Shown here: piece by piece, positions 34,434-47,989 of the stretch | Numbering within the stretch: the stretch's first letter is position 1 | Layout of the letters: every line of letters starts with the position of its first letter | DNA from: Beroe forskalii | Taxonomy: Eukaryota; Ctenophora; Nuda; Beroida; Beroidae | Assembly: GCA_011033025.1 (NCBI GenBank) | Contig: WFMF01000346.1 | Location: 1-64,000 of the forward strand | DNA length: 64,000 bases | Direction of reading: 5' to 3' | Notes under the pieces: model-generated | Database searches by the model: none | What the model saw: the letters and a program-made list of their open reading frames with translations, nothing else | Told to the model about the DNA's origin: nothing | Translations under genes and position numbers: made by a program

Positions 34434-35091
34434 CAGGTCAATGACCAGCTGCCCAGTGCATCCTTGCAATGCTTATATTTGCACCTTAATAATGCCCGCT
34501 AAACCTAACCAAAATGACACAAGCATGTGCCCTAAATGTACTCTGAACAACCTTTTTTTGTACTTTTTAATGAACACCTCTTATTTGCACCATACTGGCA
34601 ACTTGGCAATGTGAAGAAAAGTAGTTTAAAAGGGCTGTGCAAAGACTACCCACAACTTCATAATTGCTTAATTGCATAATATATATACTATTTTGGTGAA
34701 CCCCTACTGACCCCCTGGTGAACCCCTACTGAACGGTGATTCGACCCTCTGCTGCTGACCCCCTGGTGTCTGACCCCCTGGTGAACCCCTACTGACCCCC
34801 TACTGACCCTCTGCTGACCCCCTGGTGAACTTCTACTGACCCCCTGGTGAACCTCTACTGACCACTTCCTGTTCATAATTCTAACATTTTCTATCATGAC
34901 TGTTTTAAAAAGCATTTTAAATAGCACTCAGCCTTATAATGACGCTTTATTGGTCAATTGCCACTCGATCAAGGCAGCTACTTATGTTTGTCGAAGGTAC
35001 AAATAGGGTGATATGCATTTAGGTACCTTATTGTGTATATAGGGAATAGGGGGCGTTCAGGGTGCATCTGACGACTGGTCATTGACCCTAC
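34434..35091. mobile_element. Possible 0.66-kb element with imperfect ~28-bp TIRs
   Basis: Left aggtcaatgaccagctgcc resembles the reverse complement of the right end (gactggtcattgaccct), and both continue into tgcatcc/ggtgcatc. The interior contains the 22-bp minisatellite. Target duplications were not identified. Confidence 0.4.
34694..34865. repeat. 22-bp minisatellite (gaccccctggtgaacccctact units)
   Basis: About seven units and partial units of gaccccctggtgaaccc plus ctact in tandem, some truncated or with tctgctgacc variants. Confidence 0.8.
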
Positions 35092-35420
35092 TACACCTAA
35101 TGATATTATTATGAATGCAAGCATGGCCAGGTAGTCCGTTACTCTCTTGTGTTATCTAACATCTATGTTGCTATACCATGACTTTGTGCCACAGTTGTAT
35201 GTTAGTTTACGACTAGCAATCTGTCAACATGAATTATGTTGTTATCTGTATGCATATCAAATGTTACATCCTCTGATCTATTCGTCACTGTTACAGCAAT
35301 GTATATCTCTAACATGTCACATGTCAACTTGTATAAGGGCTCACTTTGTTTCATGAATTACATAATTTTATTACCTGTGACACCAATTTCTTTACTCTTC
35401 CTGATTTCATAGTTTTTATG

Positions 35421-35625
35421 TACCTTAGGAGGTGTATTTATAAAGGTTGTAATTTGGGGATTTTTCGAAAAAATCCCCATATTTTTACCCACCATGACAG
35501 TTCAAAATGACGTCATTATCATATGTTAACTAGAGTAATGACTTGAGAAAGATCTCCAAATTACAACCTACCAAATTTGTAAACACCAAAATTTTACTCC
35601 ACATATAAATACACCTCCTAAGGTA
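35421..35625. mobile_element. 205-bp MITE with 20-bp perfect terminal inverted repeats
   Basis: TACCTTAGGAGGTGTATTTA at 35421-35440 is the exact reverse complement of 35606-35625. Part of the interior is also palindromic (ggagatt/aatctcc-like and tgacgtcattatca motifs). Two identical 20-mers suggest a young, non-autonomous copy; the TA ends fit a TA-targeting superfamily. Confidence 0.8.
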
Positions 35626-36169
35626 GTCAAAACTCGAAAGATCTGGACATCACGTACTATCAAGGATTATTTCATCATAATATAGTGAGTGTGATAGTAT
35701 CAATCGAATTTAATTTTAGGGGCCTATTCAAAGGTCATATCAATTCATTGCAGTATAACATGTTGATGATTCCCCTGATGATTGCTGCATTTTCTAGCTG
35801 GAACAGGCTGAACAAGCTTATTCTAAACTTCTCTTAGTTTCCCAACAGTGGCCCGTAATATTTATTGCTCATTATCACATGCGTCATGCATCAATAATAT
35901 AAATAATGATATAAATAACGATATTGTCAGATGTTGTCAGTTCTATTTACGTTTTGCTGTTTCCTGAAAGCTGAATCCAAAATCATCGCTAAAACATAGA
36001 ATGACTTCTAACTAGCATCTTACTATATATAATGCGTGTTGTTAATATATATATATATATATATTTATTTATTTATTTATGGCTGGCGATTGGTTTTCAA
36101 GTAGGCAACGAAATTCTTTTTTCATCGTGTTGCAAAAACTTTATGATGAGTCAGAAAAATTATGAAAAT

Positions 36170-36765
36170 TTTTTTCGGCCACCCTGAGGGGCGTGGTGGG
36201 CCACGCCCTTTTTTCCGCAAAAATTAAACTTTCGAATTTTTTCAAAATTCCTTCGCCATTGAGTTGGTTAAGATGAATAAAAATTTTGAGAATTTTGTCC
36301 GAATTATTGGGTCACCCTATGGGGGCCACGCCCTTTTTTTCGCAAAAATTAAACTTTCGAATTTTTTCAAAATTCCTTCGCCATTGAGTTGGTTATGATG
36401 AATAGAAATTTTGAGAATTTTGTCAGAATTATTGGGTCAGTCTGAGGAGCGTGGGAGGCCACGCCCTTTTTTTCGCAAAAATTAAACTTTCGAATTTTTC
36501 CAAAATTCCTTCGCCATCGAGTTGCTTATGATGAATAAAAGTTTTGAGAATTTTGTCCGAATTATTGGGTCACCCTAAGGGGCGTGGGAGGCCACGCCCT
36601 TTTTCGCAAAAAATAGATTTTCGAATTTTTTCAAAATTCCTTCGCTATGGAGTTGCTTATGATGAGTAAAGGTTTTAAGAATTTTGTCGGTAATATTGGG
36701 TTACCGTTGGGGGCGTGGGAAGCTTTTTTCGCAGAAATTAAAGTTTCGAATTTCCCCTCCTGCAC
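36170..36765. repeat. Tandem array of ~125-bp units upstream of ZNF330
   Basis: Between four and five units each contain ggccacgccctttttt, cgcaaaaattaaactttcg, caaaattccttcgcc, gttgcttatgatgaat and attattgggtca. The last unit is shortened. The array ends about 325 bp before the ZNF330 start. Confidence 0.9.
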
Positions 36766-37049
36766 AATCATCATTCAAAAGTAATTTTAACTGCAAACTC
36801 GCACGGTCAAATCACTGTCAAAGGGACATGTGGCCGTTAGCTCATGCGGCTGCCATCATTCGCCGTCCGTAGGACGGGAACCGACTAGTAATGTGTAATG
36901 TTCAGTAGCAACGTAATGCATACAATCACTCAGGATACTGTACGTAAGAAAGCCTAGTACTACAGTAACGAGCGGTACATAACCGCACAAAACATGTCCT
37001 TATATGGTATTATTAGAATAAGACACCGCGCTATAAGGCTGCTAACTAA

Positions 37050-38024
<975 letters not shown>

Positions 38025-39566
38025 GGGAAATCGTTCTTATTATGTGTTATTGTTGCGTAATTGAATAGTTTGATGCTTATTGTTTTCTTTCTTGATCCGT
38101 TACTACCAATGACTCGTTTATGATTCATATCATAGTTTCGGTCCATGGATTTATCTACTTATACGAACAACTATTATCATATGCTAACAATCAATATGTC
38201 ATTGAGTCATATATGTCAAATAATATACCCTAATCTAAGTATCTAATAACGCATTGTTGTAATGTTGGCTGCTGCTTTGATTATACGAAGCAAAGTCGAG
38301 GGAAAATAACAGCACTAATCACTCTAGGCGAAGCCGAGTTTGATTTCACGATGCGTAATTACAGTACATGGTAACATGGTATTTTTCGTAAATTCTGTAT
38401 ATTTGTCAATTGTAAAAGATATTGTTCTTTAGGCATATTTTAAAACGTTCTCCAATCTTCATTTGAGTAGCTATGATATACAGGAAATACTTTTCGTTCC
38501 TAAGCCTATACTCTTATATTGGAGTACATTTTGTTCTTAGTAGCAAAGTTATTCGTCTTATGTATACATTACTACTTTAACGGATATGGCTAATCAGAGT
38601 ACGGCACTTCTGTGCTGTGGTTCGTAGATAGAAATACTAAAGATGAAATACTAAAGATTCATTTTGTAAAGTTGTAGAGCACACAGTACACACGTTGCAC
38701 GTTTTGATAGGTGGTCGTTGCACGTTTTGATAGGTAGTCAAATTAATGTATCTGTTTTGATTATAATTCGTAACAATGTATACATGTATAAGGTACTGAT
38801 TTAAGTCATAACTATTTCCACATTCATAGGATTTAAGTCCACAATGTTCGAATTATACACAACTAGTGGGCTTAACTAAGTGTGGTTTCATCACTTACAT
38901 TTCAGAGTTATCGCAGTGTCAGTTGACTTGCACTGCAGTTAGTTATATTTTTATCATATGGATAAGTCCTATAGTTAAGATAATACCCAAAACATTGCAC
39001 ATCGTTCCTTTCAGACGGGTTTTTACTTTCCGAATATATTATAAAATTTATAAAAGCCCATGTCCCGTAAATTGTATTTGTTTTTAATATTTTTAATTAA
39101 AGTGATGATTTTTGTTTTCCTCTCCTAACTCCCCTTCGTTACTTGGCCATAGTGTTGATAGTTACAATATTACACTGCCTCTTCTGCCTTTGCTGACTCA
39201 GAGTACAATGTACGTTGTAGCTCATGTTATAATTCTATGTATAATTGATAATTCGAGTTTATTTACTCGATTTCATTCCTGTAACCGGATTCATAATATT
39301 ATAAAACCCCTATTGAAAAAATACTGAAATACGGAAACTTGTCCCTACAGTCTGCACAAAAAGATTTGGTGATTTTTGCTTACATTTAGAATATTTTCGG
39401 TGGCTAGAGATTCACCTAGTCTTTGGGAACGTGTATTTTGTGTATAGTTTTTCATCCATGGATCTCTAAGCTAAGGGCCAAGGGGATTAATTGAGGCTTA
39501 TCAATAATAATTGATCATTAAAACTCCGACATGCCTTTAATGAAATTTATCTCTGGCAAACCAAAC
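38025..39566. other. Intergenic DNA between ZNF330 and arm B; nothing recognised
   Basis: AT-rich sequence. A tandem duplication of cgttgcacgttttgataggt lies at about 38692-38733. No gene or element was supported. Confidence 0.4.
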
Positions 39567-39895
39567 CTGTCTTATATCTTCAGCACCACCTGTGATTGTA
39601 AATGTTTTTCCAGATCCAGTTTGACCATATGCAAATAGAGTTGCATTATATCCATTCTTTGCACTCTCTGCAGCACTTTACACACACCTTTCAAATATCA
39701 AATCTTGTTCAGTATCCCCAGGAAACACCTCCCCTCAAACTTAAACTTATAAGACTCTTTTTTATTGTTTATGTAACCTTTCACTATCTTCTTTGGCACA
39801 TGAAAAGTAATAAGAGACTTCTCGTTCAGTGTATCCAATTTTTGCCTTTGTAGGGCTTTTGACGAAGAAAAAATCTTTATTCCCTGTTTCACCAT
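39567..39895 (-). pseudogene. KIF6 5' fragment in arm B
   Basis: Reverse-strand copy of KIF6 codons 1 to about 109, stopping just after the P-loop region. Small indels, mostly in homopolymers (for example cc to ccc in the Lys-Pro codons near the start, extra g in the gaggtg stretch), break the frame several times; recognisable pieces are MVKQGIKIF, KSLITFHVPK and YINNKKESYKFKFE. It cannot encode a motor. It may be a true pseudogene or an unpolished duplicate. Confidence 0.85.
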
Positions 39896-40227
39896 GGCTG
39901 AAATGATCATTGATTAATAAATGTCAGGTTAGAAGAGTCAAGGCATTATAATACAAAAGGGAAACTACCAAGGGTAAGATACAAGTTTGAGATTTGAAAA
40001 TAGTATCAATTGCTGAATTAATACTTCTATTGAACTTATTAATATTGCTCAATATTCTTTTTAAATTTTAATTAAATTTTTTCTTATAAACAACCAGCAA
40101 TGGCCCACAAAAACTAGAAATGAATTTCCATGCCTCAAAATTTCCATCAGAGTGCCCACGATGCATACCTATCAAAACTTATTGATCATATTTGAGTAAT
40201 TAATACTCAATGCATTGAAAACAGCTG

Positions 40228-42297
40228 TTAGCCAGGGGGTTCTTTTCGATGTCCAGAGAATTATTGAATTTGTTAGTTCAATGATAACAATCAAATTTCA
40301 ATAATTGGCAACGCTCACGCCCGTTTTAACATTTTATTGACGCTGCAATTCGTAATATATCTGGCCAGGAAGAGTCAGAGACTTTTTGCTCAACAATGTA
40401 CGGCCATGTTTATTATACAGCAAAAACATGTTTGGGGTCGCTTCCTGAAATCGAGTTAAAGTCAAAGCATTTTTTTAAAGCGATGGTTAAAATCGATTAT
40501 TTTATCATATCTGGGTTAGAATGCAGAGACTTGTCATACCAGCACGCATTGGCATGGCATGAGTTTATATGACTTGCATAAACATATGCCCAATGCCACA
40601 GAACCGTTGTAGAAAATCGATTTTGTCATTGCCGTGGAATTTTTGCATCATCGGGCATCCATAGCCTAAAACACCGTTTTGCCTCTCTGAAATGTTCTTA
40701 ACATCCGCTTCTGAGAAAATAGCCTTGGGGGTCTAGAATATCACAATGGTTATGTTGAACTAGCTTAGCGCTGATTTGGAGCCGCTTGACATCGTCCAAA
40801 ACAGTGACCAGGTCAGAAGGTTCAGAGATTAGCTTTTTAAGTCAACGAGAGCCGTGGTCGGCCATGTTTATTAGACTGTTCGACAAACATGCTCTGTAAT
40901 GCCTGAACACAGCAGCTGTGCTATTTGAGCCAGCGATATTTCAAAATTAGCACTTGTTCACTTGCTAGAAGTCATAAAGACTCTGAAGCACAGCTTCAGC
41001 ACCACACTGGCATAGCTTACTTGTGAATGAACATATGCTCAGCGAAACTTCAGTTATAGGCCATAAACTGATTTTTGCCGACATCGCTATGTGAGACGTA
41101 GAAAAATGAAATGCAGAATCCATGGGTTTTGATGTGCTTACCAAAATTTTGACCTTCAAATGTACTTCAAACATCCCTCCTGTGATAAAAAAAGGTTTTT
41201 GGGGTCTAAAATTTTGGTTTGCAGATCAAAACATGGATTCTGCATTCATTTTCTACCAAATCTCACATATATTTATAAAGGCCAAAAATCAGTTTTTGGC
41301 CTATAACTGAGTTTCTGAGCATTTTGGGGCATATGTTCGTTCACAGGTCGTATATAAACATGCCAATTGTGGTTCTTTTGAGCTATTAACGAAGTCTTTA
41401 TGACCTTCCTAGCCCAAATTATGAACAAATTAACAATTTTGAGCAATCGCTTTGGCTCAAAATGCTTTTTGGCCTGTAACTCGGTTCAGGAGCATTTTGG
41501 AGCATATGTTTATTGACAAGTCTAATATAAACATGGCCATTGCGATTCGTTTGAGCCCAAAAACAAGTCTCTAAGACCTTCCTGGCCTGAGATATGATTT
41601 TTTGGACATGCGCGTCAAAAAATGACATCAAATCCAGTTGCTAAATAGTTCAACATAGCCATTGTGACTATTCTAGACCCCCAAAACATTTTTCTGTCAA
41701 ACGAGGGATGTTTAAAGATCATTTTCAGGGGTAAAATTTTGGTCTCGACCCCAGAACATGGATGCTACATTGATTTTTTGCCAAAAATTCCACAGCGAAA
41801 ACGACCAAAAATCAGTTTTTTGCCTATAACTTGGTTTCTGAGCATTTTAGGGCATATGTTTATTCACAAGTCGTATATAAACATGCCAATTGCGGTTCTT
41901 TTGAGCTATGAAAGAAGTATCTGCGTCCTTCCTAGCCCAAGTTATGATAAAATAATCGATTTTTAGCCATCGCTTTGGGTAAAAATGCTTTTTGGCCTGT
42001 AACTCGGTTCAGGAGCATTTTAGAGCATATGTTTATTAACAAGTCTAATATAAACATGGCCATTGCGATTCGTTTGAGCCCAAAAACAAGTCTCTACAAC
42101 CTTCCTAGCCCGAGATATGAATTTTTGAACACACGCGTCAATTAAATGACAAAAAGTGGGCGTGGTCAAGTGTTCGCCACTATTTGAAAATTTCTACCCC
42201 CCTCAAAGTTGATTGTTATCATTTGAACTAACAAATTCCAATGAGAAATTCTCTGGACATCGAAAGGCCTACTCAACTTTGGCTAGCTACTCTAGTA
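40228..42297. mobile_element. 2.07-kb foldback element, copy 1 (asymmetric arms)
   Basis: Inserted between cagctg and ccttgg; arm A shows the uninterrupted site. The right arm is nearly identical to the element at 50441-52770 and ends ggctagctactctag. The left arm is the same family but strongly diverged and lacks about the first nine terminal bases. No transposase. Short frames inside arise from the palindrome. Confidence 0.8.
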
Positions 42298-43768
42298 CCT
42301 TGGAGATGGCTATCATACCCAAACATTTTTTTACACATGTTACCATGGTAAGGCAAGCAATAATGAGTCAATGAGTCCTGCATGTGGGCTCTTCAACATT
42401 GTTTACTAATGGACGAAAACGAGCCGAAGAGGGGCCGAAAATGCAGACAAACATAAAACTTCACTGTTGTAATCAAGATTTTTGTTTACTTAGTACGCAG
42501 TTATACCTGATTTATTGAAAACATCTATTCATCCATCATTCAAGTTCAGGTGTGGAACCTATCTTAATCCCACCATTCATCCCTAACTAAGTAACTAGCA
42601 GGGCCTGTAACTTCTGAGCTTCTGGTCATGACAAGAGCAGGACCCCATCCTCTTAACTGTCACACTGTTCTCAGTATGAAAGTTCAGATGCTCCTTGAAT
42701 TGAAATAATTATTGAAACAAAAGAGTCTGAATATTGACCTAAAACCTGATATTAGCCCCAAGCTAGAGAAGCAAAAAATGTTCTATACCTGTATGACCAT
42801 TGTAGCACTAGTTTTGTTATAAATATCTAAATAGGTAGCAGTTATTAACTAGGCATGTGGAAAAGTAGTATGACCAAAAATTCTCAAACAACTAACTAAA
42901 CATCGAGATCCAGAAAATGTGTTTGCTGCAACTCATTCAAACTTAATAAAAATAAAACATATTTTGTTACATATATCATCATTGAACATGAAACTATGAA
43001 AGAAATCACATAATATGAAACTATTTCATAACAATTCAATCAGTTATTATATTTCAAATCAATAAGTGTCTTCAATGGAATGAAATGAATTTTGTCAGCT
43101 TATGGAGATGCTTAATAAAATTCAATTGATATCAAAATTGAAATGTCTTAATCCTACATTTATATAACATGACATCATCTTGATATAGAAAGGGTCAATA
43201 TAGGGCCTATTTTGATATTTAGCTCAATTTTGTACAGCTCATCCAAGATCTTTCTGATAGTTTTTAACCAATCAAAAATCTTATTTAACTTTTAAACATC
43301 ATTAATATTACATGATCATTATACATACTTGTTATACATTATTAAACTTTTCTCAGAACTAGACTTTGCAACATGGACCCTTTCTATATGTAGGTAACAG
43401 AAAATAAAATCTTCAGATGTTCCAAACATCTATAAATTCATATTATCAACTACCAGGAACTGTCAACTGATCATTGATAACATCTTCCTGTAGAATTAAT
43501 AACTAAAAATAGTTCAATGAAATGTTAAAGAAGTTTTGACAAGTTTATCAGATACCATAATTTCACTATTTTCCATACAGTCATATATGTATTATGTAGG
43601 CATATAGAAAGTTACAAGTAGAATGTGGCACATATTGAAGCTATGAAGGACAAAAGTACCAACTTATATTGATCAGAACTTGACCAATTTCATCTAAGAG
43701 CTTGTTTATACCTTGTTAAGGCCTTGTTAAGATAGTATGGTCTATTTCATAATCCTTAATTGCACTAT

Positions 43769-44206
43769 GTGTGCTCATTAGTAAAAAGCAAATGTATTTA
43801 AAAGGTGTTAAAACCCCAAAAAATGATTTTAAACACTTCACGTGGATCTACTATTGTTGTTTGAGCACTTAATAAGATAGATACAAACAGTATTTCTTGA
43901 AATGAAGAACTGTCTAAGCTTTGGCTTCAGAACCCTTTTTAAGTTTTTACTACCCTGTTAACTACCCTTTTGACAAGGTACTAGGTCCTACTTAGGTAGG
44001 GTAGTAAAAAGGGAGTTAAAAGGGGAGTAAACCCAAAAGTAATTATCAAAAACTTTTTCGAATTGGATTTGCAGTTGTCCCAACACTCAAAATAGATATT
44101 TAGAATTTTAAAAGTTTTTCTGAAGTTAAAAACTGTCTTTAAAGGCTGTGCCTCACAATGCTTTTTACTTTCCTTTTGATAATGAGCTTTTGACTGATAA
44201 GCACAC
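43769..44206. mobile_element. Arm B copy of the 441-bp TIR element
   Basis: Reverse complement of 29059-29499, with a few substitutions and indels. It duplicated along with the arm and is not an independent insertion. Confidence 0.7.
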
Positions 44207-45382
44207 TTTCATGTCATGATGCAAGTTCATAAAATAAAATAATATTTGTTATTTAGTAATAAGTGATAATCCCAAAATTTGAGCAAATGATGTCAAGAAA
44301 AGTTAATTTTTTCTTAAGTAATTTTTTTCTTAATAATTCTTCCATTTGTCAATCAATATTTATACAATAGAGCTAAATAGATATGGTTTACTGGTTACTG
44401 GCAACTAAATTATTAATAGTTCATTTATGATAGAACTATTAATTGCATGACCTTACATATCAAAAATAAAAAATTTCCAGCTGATTCCTTGTCCATAGTT
44501 TGAGAAAGGCTGTGAACTGGACATACTCATTAGTCATTACCATGGTGTCCCAACCTAGTTTATGATGTGTAATGACCAAGTGGTATGATGTGTATCATGC
44601 TTATCATACTGAAAAATTTACATTGGTTATCAATCAAAATTGACTGCCATGCTGCAATGTCAGCACAAAAAAGCATGATACACTATGTACCACTATTGTG
44701 GCATAAACTAGATCAGGACATCATGGTTTCTTATGTAACCAATTGAAGTTGCAATGGTATGAAGATACTTCCAATGAAATGGGGAAAAGAAAAACCAATA
44801 CATAATAAGATAATATTTATATACCTACTTCAACAAGAGAAACAAAATAATAAAAAATCTTACAAACAATACTAAAAATTATGGCCCAAATAATTTGAAT
44901 GTAACTTAACATCTAATGAATACAGTATTAATCATATTCCCATGTCAGGTAAGCAGTATATCTTCTGCTTGATCTGAGAATTACTGGTAAAATGGCATAA
45001 AATTTTGTCAACTTTTATTTTTTCAACATTCTAAATAATCTCTCCTTGATTTCTATTGACAATATTGTTTCCAGATTCAATGTCTTATATTGTTATCTGG
45101 GTGTCACATGGGTTGCATTGGTGCAAATATTTTTTTCAAGCAGAATTTTCACTCACAAATTTTGAATGTATTTCCAGTTTCTGATAAAAGCCATCTGAAA
45201 AGGATATCCACAAAATTTTGGTAACTTTAGACCTCTCCCTCCTCCTTGTCAGCGAATGTCTGTAAACTCAAACACGGACCCCCAGACAGGCTGCATTTTT
45301 CTTGAAAATCAATTGGTAAATTGGTAGGCTCTGGTTTTTGCCTTTGTCAGGAGCAAAAAAAATCGGCTTTGGACCTCCCAGT

Positions 45383-45766
45383 CCCAGATACATCTCTCTT
45401 GGCAACACTTTGTGGCACCTTGTTCATCTGTATTCCTCAGAATCACTATTGTTATTCATTTTAAGCAAGGATCTGGGGAGTAAGGGTACTTGCTCAGGAG
45501 CCAGAGGTTCCATTCCATTCAAATGGAAATTGTAATGAACAGAAATTTTTACATACAATACTTAAATTCATTATCCCAGATACATCTCTCTTGGCAACAC
45601 TTTGTGGCACCTTGTTCATCTGTATTCCTCAGAATCACTATTGTTATTCATTTTAAGCAAGGATCTGGGGAGTAAGGGTACTTGCTCAGGAGCCAGAGGT
45701 TCCATTCCATTCAAATGGAAATTGTAATGAACAGAAATTTTTACAGACAATACTTAAATTCATTAT
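45383..45766. repeat. 192-bp tandem duplication inside arm B
   Basis: The segment from cccagatacatctctcttgg to aatacttaaattcattat occurs twice head to tail in arm B but once in arm A. The two units are almost identical, so the event postdates the arm duplication. Confidence 0.9.
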
Positions 45767-46079
45767 CTCAAAGACAATAATTCAAAATTATTTTGTTGCC
45801 ATGATAAATTGAAAGCAGGGGTCTGGAGGCATTATAGCTCCCAGAAGCCAGAGGTTCTAAATGAAAATTATTTTCTTTTAATCAGGATTCGAAGAGACTT
45901 CATGTCATGTTAAAATGTAGCTTTATGTCTTTATCAGACTCACGGCCAGTTTGCTGAGTTTGAAATCCAGTTTACAGAGCAAGTTTATAACTTTTGCTTG
46001 AATTGTTAAATAATATTATTACTACTTAAGTTGTCAAGCGACAAAAACTTTAATTACTATTATTATCATTATTATTATA

Positions 46080-47912
46080 CACACTAGGTTATGTGTTGAG
46101 AATCAGTATTTGAATATTGAAGGGTATGATTTTTGCTAGATTTCTCTAAGATGTTTTCATCACCGCACGTTCAGGCGGAGCCTTTGATCAGGGCATTTAG
46201 AGTTATATATATATGTCCAAATCCACGTTACGTAACGCACACTTTTTACTCGATTTTGAGGATTCAAAGGTCAAGGCAGCCAAATTGAAGTCATCACAGC
46301 ACTATTCCTTGCTTTAGAGACAAACTTCAAACATTCATTGAGCCTATTTGATGTTTTGAATGAGAATTGGTTGCACAGAAAATTTTACACAAGCCATCAA
46401 AAATGTTACGTAACGCACAGGACTGGATCAAATAAAATCAATTGACAGAATTTGATCACAAAAGTCAGTTCCATGTGAGCGAATGGGGAGTTCACACTAG
46501 TTTCTAATGATAGAAGAATATATAAACTTTAAGTTTAACAATGCTTTTTATTGGTTGATGCACCCCATTTTCTTTACCAGGCTCACATAATTTGTTACGT
46601 AATGCACAAAATGCCTGTTACGTAATGCACAAATTTTCCTCACTGTGAATAGACCTATTTTATACTGTTCTATTATTGACATAGTAAAAGGCCTCAATTA
46701 GATGCAAAGACAATCAAGGTCCTCAATCTAAAAATCTTGGTGGTTCTATCAATTTCAGTCCCATAAATAGGCCATCAAAGTGTAGCAAAAATTGGATCAA
46801 TTTTCTATGATTTTACTGTCATACTCAAGAATATTTCATTTCTGACAGGGTTAAGATCACTCTTGGTATCACCCAGCAACTTTATAAGATGAATAATGAT
46901 CCCTATCGTGAGAGGGCCAAATTCAACGATTTTCGAATTTGCTAGTAGAAAAGATGTTTTTCATGTGTCACAAAGTGGCAAATTTTGAGAAAATCACTTT
47001 TGAGGCCATTAAAGCACAAATTCCTCAAGGGCATTGATATCTTATACCCCTGAATACATTTTTGATAGCATTTAGGTTCTAGAAAAAGAAAATTTATCGA
47101 TTTATGCTTTTGATTTTCTAATGTATGTGGGATTGAATGACTAAATACTAAATTTTCTTTGTAATTCTTTTCTAAGTTGAAATTTACTTTACATTTCCTT
47201 ATCTGTAAGTTATTACAGAATTTTCTGATTAGAAATGGATATTTCTTGCAGTTTCTTTCATTGAAAATTAATTGGAAAAAGTTTTGTGCATTACGTATCG
47301 TTACATGCGCACAAGGCCATATGTCTAAATTTGATCAGTCTAAGCTTTCACACATGTTGCCATGACGACCAAAGTATCAAAACAGCTGAAAATGAGTTTT
47401 CGGCATAAATGGAAATGAATTAAGGCTTTTACAAACTTTTTGCATCATTTTGTTACGTAACTCACACATCAATTGTCCCAAAGAGTTTGAACGTCACTTC
47501 AAAATAGTTAGAGAAAGATTATTCATATATTAAAATATGAATCAAACTAGATCAAAAGTCCACTATGGAGCAAAAATTATTCCTTGATTACAAATATAAG
47601 CATTCTTTATGATAATTCAAAAATGCCATTAATTGAGGCTGAACATTGTCCAAAAGTAGCCCTACTCAATTGGTGCAAATCGTCGAGTTCTTTCAATATT
47701 TTTTTGATGCGGTTTTTGCATCATTTAGAGGAAAGTCTTAGCTTTCATTTGAAGTCAAAGCTTTTGCTGGACTGATGATTTCAAATTCAAAATTTTTTCC
47801 CTCGTTTTACCGTGGATTTGCCCATATATATATATACACTGTTAATTTAGTTTTCCCATATTCCACTCGGCTTCTCCTTGAGGAATTTCCAAATCCACAC
47901 CTCCTTAGTGTG
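46080..47912. mobile_element. 1833-bp TA-flanked non-autonomous element with CACACTA ends
   Basis: Ends are CACACTAGGTTATGTG and the inverse of CACACTAAGGAGGTGTGG, with TA on both sides (46078-46079, 47913-47914). It has no open frame of transposase size. At least six GTTACGTAAC-like motifs are scattered inside. Arm A carries an 80-bp internally deleted form at the matching site. The TA target fits Tc1/mariner-type or other TA-specific families; the assignment is tentative. Confidence 0.7.
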
Positions 47913-47989
47913 TAGTAACAACATTTTCATAATTATGGCATTGTTCTGAAGGATGACCAGGCATGATAGGGGAGAAAAGGGCATTTAAA

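Noticed and set aside
36825-36885. tRNA-like sequence (ttagctcatgcgg) with hairpin
   Set aside because: No B box or cloverleaf; only an A-box resemblance and a short hairpin.
45338-45675. Frames similar to those at 27692-27954
   Set aside because: They are the two arms of the inverted duplication and include MITE relic sequence; not a conserved gene.
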